Assembly: GCA_943369295.1 (NCBI GenBank)
Contig: CALRMU020000003.1
Coordinates: forward strand, 620,001-684,000
Length of the DNA: 64,000 bases
Reading direction: 5' to 3'
Source: JAKRSE01 sp943369295
Lineage (GTDB): Bacteria > Armatimonadota > Fimbriimonadia > Fimbriimonadales > Fimbriimonadaceae
Shown: one piece after another, positions 59,551 through 64,000 of the stretch
How the letters are laid out: each line of letters begins with the position of its first letter
Position numbering within the stretch: position 1 is the first letter of the stretch
Made by a program: the position numbers and the translations under genes
Notes under the pieces: generated by a model
Told to the model about the DNA's origin: nothing
Seen by the model: only the letters and a program-made list of their open reading frames with translations
Database searches by the model: none

Positions 59551-61026
59551 CTACTCGCCTTCTGAAGCGAAGGGTGAAGAGTAGTTCGGTGGCTCTTTGG
59601 TGATCCACACGTCGTGAGGGTGGCTTTCGCGAAGGCCAGCATTGGTGATCCGGATGAACTCAGCGTTCTCACGGAGCTCAGCCAGGTTCCCTGCCCCGAC
59701 GTAACCCATGCCAGAGCGGAGTCCGCCGATGATCTGAGCGACTGTATCGCTAAGGGCGCCCTTGAAAGGAACACGGCCTTCGACTCCTTCTGGAGCCAGG
59801 GCCTTACCCGTTTCCTTCATTTGGAAGTAGCGGTCGCTGCTGCCCATCTTCATGGCGCCGATTGACCCCATGCCTCGGTAGACCTTGTAGGCTCGGTTGC
59901 GATAGATTTCGGTTTCGCCCGGGCTTTCTTCGCAGCCGGCAAACATGTTGCCCATCATCACGCAGCTTGCTCCGGCGGCGAGGCTTTTCACCACGTCGCC
60001 TGAAGATCGAATGCCTCCGTCAGCGATGGTGGCGACGCCAAGATCCTGGGCAGCCTTAGCAGCGTCGATGATAGCAGTGAACTGAGGGATGCCGATGCCA
60101 GCGACGATTCGAGTAGTGCAGATGCTGCCGGCCCCGATTCCGACCCTGATGCAGTCGGCTCCGGCAGCGACTAGTTCCTTGACTCCTTTGGCGGTTGCGA
60201 CGTTTCCGGCGATCACCTTAAGATCAGGCAGCTTGTCCTTGATCATCCTCAGGCAGTTCAGAACTCCGATGGATTGACCATGAGCGGCATCGATAACGAT
60301 AAAGTCGACGCCCGCATCATAAAGAGCCTTGGCTCTCTCGTAGGGTTCTCTCAACGGCCCGATAGCGGCTCCGCAGACCAAGCGGCCCTTGTCATCCTTG
60401 GTGGAATTGGGGTGGCGCTTAACCTTTTCAATATCCTTGATGGTGATGAGGCCGGTCAAAAAGCCTTCGCCATCAGTGATGGGCAGCTTCTCGATTCTAT
60501 GCTCGGCCAGAAGCTTTTCGGCTTCCTCCAAGGTGGTGCCGGGGCGAACCGTAATCAAGTTCTTCGAGGTCATTCTCTCAGAAATGGTTTTGGTGAAGTC
60601 GCCTTCAAATCGAATATCTCGGTTGGTAAGAATGCCAACTAGGTGTCCGGCGCCATCTGTAATGGGCACACCGCTAATGTGGAAGCGTTCCATCAGCTTA
60701 ACGGCATCGGCAATGGTTGCGTCTGCGGTCAGCTTAATGGGGTTGGTGATAATGCCATGTTCGCTTCTTTTCACCCTGTCCACCTCTTCTGCCTGACGAT
60801 CAATAGGCATGTTGCGGTGGATTACTCCCACTCCTCCTTCCCTGGCAATAGCGATGGCGAGACGAGATTCCGTCACTGTATCCATCGGGGCAGACACGAT
60901 AGGTGTCCACAAGGTGATGCCGGGGAGGATGGTGGTCGAGGTGTCCACTTCGCTGGGGAGCACCGACGAATTCTGGGGAACAAGAAGGACGTCGTCGAAG
61001 CTCAAGCCTTCGCGAAAACCATCCAT
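59551..61026 (-). CDS. guaB: Inosine-5'-monophosphate dehydrogenase
   Basis: NAD-dependent oxidation of IMP to XMP, the committed step of GMP synthesis. 491 residues from the ATG at 61026 (MDGFREGLSFDDVLLVP); a GTG at 61050 is the alternative. The TIM barrel is interrupted by two CBS domains (about 85-205). The catalytic cysteine is C303 in GIGAGSICTTR, the phosphate loop is GDVVKSLAAGASCVMMG, and the flap contains YRGMGS. It is convergent with the alkaline phosphatase gene and 55 bp upstream of it, on the same strand, lies the nucleotidyltransferase gene. Confidence 0.97.
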   Translation of the reverse strand: MDGFREGLSFDDVLLVPQNSSVLPSEVDTSTTILPGITLWTPIVSAPMDTVTESRLAIAIAREGGVGVIHRNMPIDRQAEEVDRVKRSEHGIITNPIKLTADATIADAVKLMERFHISGVPITDGAGHLVGILTNRDIRFEGDFTKTISERMTSKNLITVRPGTTLEEAEKLLAEHRIEKLPITDGEGFLTGLITIKDIEKVKRHPNSTKDDKGRLVCGAAIGPLREPYERAKALYDAGVDFIVIDAAHGQSIGVLNCLRMIKDKLPDLKVIAGNVATAKGVKELVAAGADCIRVGIGAGSICTTRIVAGIGIPQFTAIIDAAKAAQDLGVATIADGGIRSSGDVVKSLAAGASCVMMGNMFAGCEESPGETEIYRNRAYKVYRGMGSIGAMKMGSSDRYFQMKETGKALAPEGVEGRVPFKGALSDTVAQIIGGLRSGMGYVGAGNLAELRENAEFIRITNAGLRESHPHDVWITKEPPNYSSPFASEGE

Positions 61027-61080
61027 GAGAAAGCATAGCAGAGACTCCACAGCTTCCCGTTGGGATAGTGGATGTCGGGC

Positions 61081-61611
61081 CTAGGACGGCGAGTCTGATT
61101 GTGGGTGCGCCTCGTCAGCCCCTGTCCCTAATGTCCTCAAACATTGAAGCTGTTCGACATGAGCAAGATCCTTAGGTCTGCCTGCGGCCAGCTTCATCGA
61201 GATAAGGTCCTCGATTGAGGCTATTTTCACAGTAAAGTCCTTAATCTGCAGCGTCAGGGCTCTTCTCAGAAGGTCATCGTATCCTGGAGCTCCAGACGGT
61301 TCGGCCAGCAAATCAATTCTTCCAATGTCCGTGTCCAGGGTCATTGATGTAGAAGAAAAGACCGTCTGCTCATCCCAGACAAACGGAACACCTTCTGGCC
61401 AGTCAACTGGTCGTGGATTAAATGGCCGCAAAACGGAGCTTATCTTTTTGGCGTTCTCGCGAGACCGACGAAAGGCGAAGTCAACGTCAATTGTCATGTA
61501 GTCGCCGCCCAAAAGCTGGAGTGCAAGCCCACCGATAAGAACGACATCACAGTCGGCATCTCCAAATGTTCTCAGAACAAGAAGAAACTCAATTGGTTCG
61601 TTTGATGGCAT
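61081..61611 (-). CDS. Nucleotidyltransferase-fold protein (AbiEii/DUF6036-like)
   Basis: 176 residues. The N-terminal VVLIGGLALQLLGG provides the G-G motif and TIDVDFAF the D-x-D metal pair of the DNA polymerase beta-type nucleotidyltransferase fold. The C-terminal ASIEDLISMKLAAGRPKDLAHVEQLQ is the segment that in this group follows the catalytic domain (KL-x-AGR-x-KD-x-x-D/H). Such proteins often occur as one partner of a two-gene module, including AbiEii-type toxins. Its start overlaps the end of the 62-residue helical protein by 23 nt, supporting a paired unit. Whether it is a toxin, an antitoxin or neither is not shown. Confidence 0.75.
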   Translation of the reverse strand: MPSNEPIEFLLVLRTFGDADCDVVLIGGLALQLLGGDYMTIDVDFAFRRSRENAKKISSVLRPFNPRPVDWPEGVPFVWDEQTVFSSTSMTLDTDIGRIDLLAEPSGAPGYDDLLRRALTLQIKDFTVKIASIEDLISMKLAAGRPKDLAHVEQLQCLRTLGTGADEAHPQSDSPS

Positions 61612-61777
61612 TCTTCAACTTGACCCAAGATCGTGCGGCCGATTCGGCTCTTAGCAGCCTCTCTGTCGGAGTTCGCTTCAGATTTGCCCTAAGGCTTGCC
61701 AAACTGTTTCCATAGACATCCTGCTCATTGCTTTTCTGCATCAAAGCGAGTTGTTCAGAACGCTCCTGATCAGTCAT
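61589..61777 (-). CDS. Small helical partner of the nucleotidyltransferase
   Basis: 62 residues, highly charged and predicted helical, with RTPTERLLRAESAARSWVKLKNAIKRTN at the C-terminus. That tail resembles the short ERL-rich proteins often encoded just before AbiEii-like nucleotidyltransferases. It overlaps the downstream gene by 23 nt, which implies translational coupling. No DNA-binding motif is evident. Confidence 0.6.
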   Translation of the reverse strand: MTDQERSEQLALMQKSNEQDVYGNSLASLRANLKRTPTERLLRAESAARSWVKLKNAIKRTN

Positions 61778-61889
61778 GACAGTAGTGTATCTGAGCGTGC
61801 GACGATCTCTAGTTGGCAGACTCGATTTAAGCCCAATTTTGCTTCTTCAAAGCAAATCTCAAGTGAACTTGGTTTGGTATAGTCGCGAA

Positions 61890-62609
61890 GTGATCGCATC
61901 TGCTGCGCTCGGAATCCTTGCCGGCCAGGCATTGGCTCAAGCCGCTTCGCCTACTTTCTCTACAGAACTCGTCAGCACGACTTACGACATCAAGTACGAG
62001 AGACTTTTCCTCAGCTTCGGCGGCAGAAAGGTCGTAGCCTCAGGCGGAGTTTCTTCTGGAGTCGATGGATTCCAGTTTCCGGATGGCAAGGCAGAAGGCT
62101 TCCCTTCCGGCAGCTTAGCCAGAGCCCAAGCCAACTCCGTGCACATGTGGACCAAGTTTGCTTTGGTAAAGAAAGGAAGCGGCTACGAACTGCGAAGAGC
62201 CGACTGGGCTGATGGAGAAGGCGGCGAGTGGGAAACAGTCCGCACCTTTGATGGGAAAGGAAGCTCTCTGGACCCCTATTCAGAAAGCAGGATCACCGGG
62301 CTCTACGCCAAGACCGTTTCTGGCACGACCAGAGTTCTGGAAATTTCTGGATCAGCTGAGAAGATGAAGGCAAGTCTCTATGCCTTCAACAAGAGGGTTA
62401 CGACTGCCAGCTTTAAAGCCGCTAAAGCCAAGCCTCTTTGGACCAGTGGTCTCTATGCAGAAAACTTAGTAAAGGGCCGCTACAGCCTGGCCAACGACAA
62501 CTACCCCGCAGTCACCTTCACTGGAAAATCGCCCGCTTTCAAACTCACTGTTTCAAACAATGTTGGTTCTCAGGTCGGCACCTTGGCCGGAATGACGCGG
62601 CTGAAGTAA
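61890..62609 (+). CDS. Exported protein of unknown function
   Basis: About 239 residues from the GTG at 61890, which begins a signal-like stretch (IASAALGILAGQALAQA). The frame is open back to 61776, where it would overlap the divergent small gene. The mature part is beta-rich (STTYDIKYERLFLSFGGRKVVASGGVSSGVDGFQFPDG, GKSPAFKLTVSN) with no recognised domain. A TATAGT hexamer lies just upstream of the GTG (61878-61883). The positive charge expected at the signal N-terminus is missing with this start, so the true start may be upstream. Confidence 0.6.
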   Translation: MIASAALGILAGQALAQAASPTFSTELVSTTYDIKYERLFLSFGGRKVVASGGVSSGVDGFQFPDGKAEGFPSGSLARAQANSVHMWTKFALVKKGSGYELRRADWADGEGGEWETVRTFDGKGSSLDPYSESRITGLYAKTVSGTTRVLEISGSAEKMKASLYAFNKRVTTASFKAAKAKPLWTSGLYAENLVKGRYSLANDNYPAVTFTGKSPAFKLTVSNNVGSQVGTLAGMTRLK

Positions 62610-62643
62610 ACAGGAAAAACGGCAGGAAGGACTACAGATCCTG

Positions 62644-62669
62644 GTCTTCTCCAGCGAGAAGACTATAAT
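62644..62669 (+). promoter_or_regulatory. Promoter and operator of the toxin-antitoxin pair
   Basis: A consensus TATAAT (62664-62669) is immediately preceded by the perfect palindrome GTCTTCTC CAGC GAGAAGAC (62644-62663), which fills the spacer between -10 and the expected -35. This is where an autoregulating HigA-type antitoxin would bind. Confidence 0.6.
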
Positions 62670-62717
62670 ACTAGGTGTTACTGAAACAGTTATCCCGCGA
62701 GGTAATGAGGACCTTTC

Positions 62718-63101
62718 ATGAGAGTCTTTTTGAACCGATCATTTCAACGGTTCTGCGTAAAAGCAAAGATTTCTGAAGAAGCACTTTCAGAGGCAATCGA
62801 GAGAGCGGAACAAGGGCTGATAGACGCTGATTTGGGCGGCGGAGTGATAAAACAAAGAATTCCGAGACCAAATGAAGGTCGCTCTGGTGGATTTCGGTCG
62901 GTAGTGATTTACCGGACAAATGAAAGATCATTCTTCGTACACGGCTTTGCGAAGAACGACACCGAGAACATTAGCGCGAGTGAACTTAAAGACTTGAAAG
63001 AACTTGGTCGGATTCTCTTGAGCGCAAGTGAGACTGAGATAACATCGCTAGTAGATCAAGGCAAGTTAAAGGAGGTGAAGTATGGCAGGCAAGACTTATA
63101 A
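62718..63101 (+). CDS. RelE/HigB-like toxin
   Basis: 127 residues. FLNRSFQRFCVKAKISEEALSEAIERAEQGLIDADLGGGVIKQRIPRP followed by GGFRSVVIYRTNERSFFVHGFAKND is the RelE-fold pattern of the HigB/Gp49-like mRNA interferase group, where R/K residues on the central strands contact the ribosome and mRNA. The gene precedes its antitoxin (toxin first, the HigBA order) and overlaps it by 20 nt. The basic residues and the terminal helix are intact, so it may be active. Confidence 0.85.
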   Translation: MRVFLNRSFQRFCVKAKISEEALSEAIERAEQGLIDADLGGGVIKQRIPRPNEGRSGGFRSVVIYRTNERSFFVHGFAKNDTENISASELKDLKELGRILLSASETEITSLVDQGKLKEVKYGRQDL

Positions 63102-63402
63102 AAGCGACGTGGCGGCTTCAATCCACGAAACTGTCTCAGACCTTTTCGAAGCAGGGATGGTCGACAAAAAAACGATGAAGCGATTTGACGAGTCGTGCCT
63201 CACTCCCGTGGCCCCCATGACCCCAGAAGAGATTCTGGAAATCAGGAAGCAGGCGATGGTGAGCCAGAGAGTCTTCGCCCACTATCTAAACGTCTCCCCA
63301 GGTGTCGTCAGCCAGTGGGAGAGAGGAGAAAAGCACCCCTCCGGTGCCTCGCTTAAGCTTCTGGTCCTTGTTCGCAGTAAGGGCCTCGAGGCCATCGCCT
63401 AG
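63082..63402 (+). CDS. HigA-like antitoxin with HTH domain
   Basis: 106 residues. The N-terminal helical part (SIHETVSDLFEAGMVDKKTMKRFDESCL) matches the HigA2-type antitoxin arm, and the C-terminal XRE helix-turn-helix is VSQRVFAHYLNVSPGVVSQWERGEKHPSGASLKLL. The ribosome-binding site AAAGGAGGTGA is nearly a full anti-Shine-Dalgarno complement. This would drive antitoxin synthesis in excess of toxin. It probably neutralises the preceding toxin and represses the promoter at 62644-62669. Confidence 0.88.
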   Translation: MAGKTYKSDVAASIHETVSDLFEAGMVDKKTMKRFDESCLTPVAPMTPEEILEIRKQAMVSQRVFAHYLNVSPGVVSQWERGEKHPSGASLKLLVLVRSKGLEAIA

Positions 63403-63412
63403 GGCAAAACAA

Positions 63413-63448
63413 TGTGCCGTGCAAGCGGAATCTCACTTGCACGGCACA
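63413..63448. terminator. Perfect 13-bp hairpin between antitoxin and ferredoxin genes
   Basis: TGTGCCGTGCAAG (63413-63425) and CTTGCACGGCACA (63436-63448) with a 10-nt loop, placed between the convergent ends of the antitoxin and ferredoxin genes. Confidence 0.7.
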
Positions 63449-63477
63449 CAAAGCGTAGAGAATCTCTCCCTCTAGCC

Positions 63478-63801
63478 TTAAGCTTCTGGAGTCGGGCCGG
63501 GCTCCCAGCCCTTCTCGCCTGCCCTCATCAGAACGCTGACCGACATGGGCCGATCCACCCTCACCTGGCAGCTGAGTCGAAACTCTCCCAGAACACCATC
63601 CTCTTCAAGGCAGTCATGCTCGGCAGCCCCCATCTCGGGTTCATCGGAACTGAAAGCAACTCGGCAGGTGGTGCAGCGGGCCAGGCCCCCGCATCTGTGG
63701 CTGACGTCAACGCCGTTCTGTTCGAGGGCGAGAACCAGCTTAGTTCCTTCTTCGACGGCAAAGGTTCCAAAACCTTCAACGGTTACATCGTGCTGTGGCA
63801 T
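63478..63801 (-). CDS. 2Fe-2S ferredoxin
   Basis: 107 residues of the plant/vertebrate-type [2Fe-2S] ferredoxin fold. Cluster cysteines are C37, C43 and C46 (HRCGGLARCTTCRV) plus C78 (RLSCQ), the C-x5-C-x2-C arrangement of adrenodoxin-type and bacterial ferredoxins. It is a small soluble electron carrier; its partners are not evident here. It is convergent with the toxin-antitoxin pair and divergent from the peptidase fragment, with a 64-bp gap. Confidence 0.9.
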   Translation of the reverse strand: MPQHDVTVEGFGTFAVEEGTKLVLALEQNGVDVSHRCGGLARCTTCRVAFSSDEPEMGAAEHDCLEEDGVLGEFRLSCQVRVDRPMSVSVLMRAGEKGWEPGPTPEA

Positions 63802-63865
63802 GCAGCCCTAGTTTAGCAGTTTAGGGGCCGGGGCATGCCTGTTCCTGCGGGCTAGACTCTCTTGC

Positions 63866-64000
63866 ATGCTCGACACAAAACCTAGCATCAACGAGGCCCG
63901 ACTTGTCCAGCTTTTTAGGGAATTCTGCCTGATTGATGCCCCGGCCAAAAAGGAGCGAGAGGTCGCAGACTACGTCATCAATGTCCTAAAGGGCATGGGG
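63866..64000 (+). CDS. M20/PepT-like peptidase, N-terminal fragment
   Basis: 45 codons that run off the right edge. MLDTKPSINEARLVQLF followed by REFCLIDAPAKKEREVADYVINVLKGMG matches the start of M20-family tripeptidase T-like enzymes, where a first helix leads into the ID-S/A-P-x-x-x-E-x-E-V-A-x-Y signature. Metal ligands lie further downstream, beyond the window. It is divergent from the ferredoxin gene. Confidence 0.6.
   Translation, partial: MLDTKPSINEARLVQLFREFCLIDAPAKKEREVADYVINVLKGMG

Noticed and set aside
63412..63816. 134-codon plus-strand frame opposite the ferredoxin gene
   Set aside because: It runs through the hairpin and is antisense to a gene with all four cluster cysteines.

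Overview
The window looks like a chromosomal segment of an Armatimonadota (Fimbriimonadia-like) bacterium. This is an inference from gene content. The clues are several prepilin-like proteins with the LFPVFAQAK-type N-terminal helix and a C-terminal F/Y-x-DGHA motif, which is common in that phylum, a Pup-ligase (PafA) homologue outside Actinobacteria, a tricorn protease homologue, an isolated TatA, and moderately GC-rich coding sequence. No rRNA, tRNA, CRISPR array or insertion sequence was recognised. Genes are dense, lie in long same-strand runs with 4-nt ATGA/GTGA overlaps, and convergent gene ends are closed by long perfect hairpins.

Layout. 0-3 kb (minus): lipoate-ligase-like protein, trpB, a GNAT acetyltransferase and the start of an EamA transporter. 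3-6.4 kb (minus): nusA - ylxR - infB, with a Rho-independent terminator inside the nusA leader. 6.5-10 kb: ispH, a pafA-type gene and hrcA. 10.2-12.4 kb: a LacI-type regulator whose promoter is overlaid by two palindromic operators, a prepilin and a small membrane protein. 12.5-25.2 kb (plus): one compact eight-gene run: two ABC exporter halves, an HlyD-like adaptor, an ADP-ribosylglycohydrolase-like protein, a GH127-like glycosidase, a CitD-CitE fusion, CitF and a serine hydrolase. It ends at a 111-bp tandem repeat.

25.5-36 kb: a polyol/sugar-phosphate cluster. A DeoR regulator and a fused E1 2-oxoacid dehydrogenase run to the right. E2, a PHP-domain protein, an SDR, a zinc-type dehydrogenase, a KpsF/GutQ isomerase and a mutarotase-like protein run to the left. 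36-44 kb: two loci that each join a divergent prepilin to a cysteine-rich small protein and membrane proteins. They flank a mannitol-1-phosphate dehydrogenase-like gene and a GH38 alpha-mannosidase. This paired arrangement is the best candidate here for an undescribed system.

44-61 kb: tricorn protease homologue, a tiny lipoprotein, gatB, a TPR-like lipoprotein, DUF167 and DUF5658 proteins, PBP4-type carboxypeptidase, a HEAT-like protein, tatA, an M32 carboxypeptidase, pilin-like proteins, a Tat-exported alkaline phosphatase and guaB. 61-64 kb: a nucleotidyltransferase with a small partner, an exported protein, a HigBA-type toxin-antitoxin pair, a 2Fe-2S ferredoxin and the start of an M20-like peptidase. 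Several start codons were moved inward from the longest open frame where homology, overlap or ribosome-binding sequence favours it; each entry says so.
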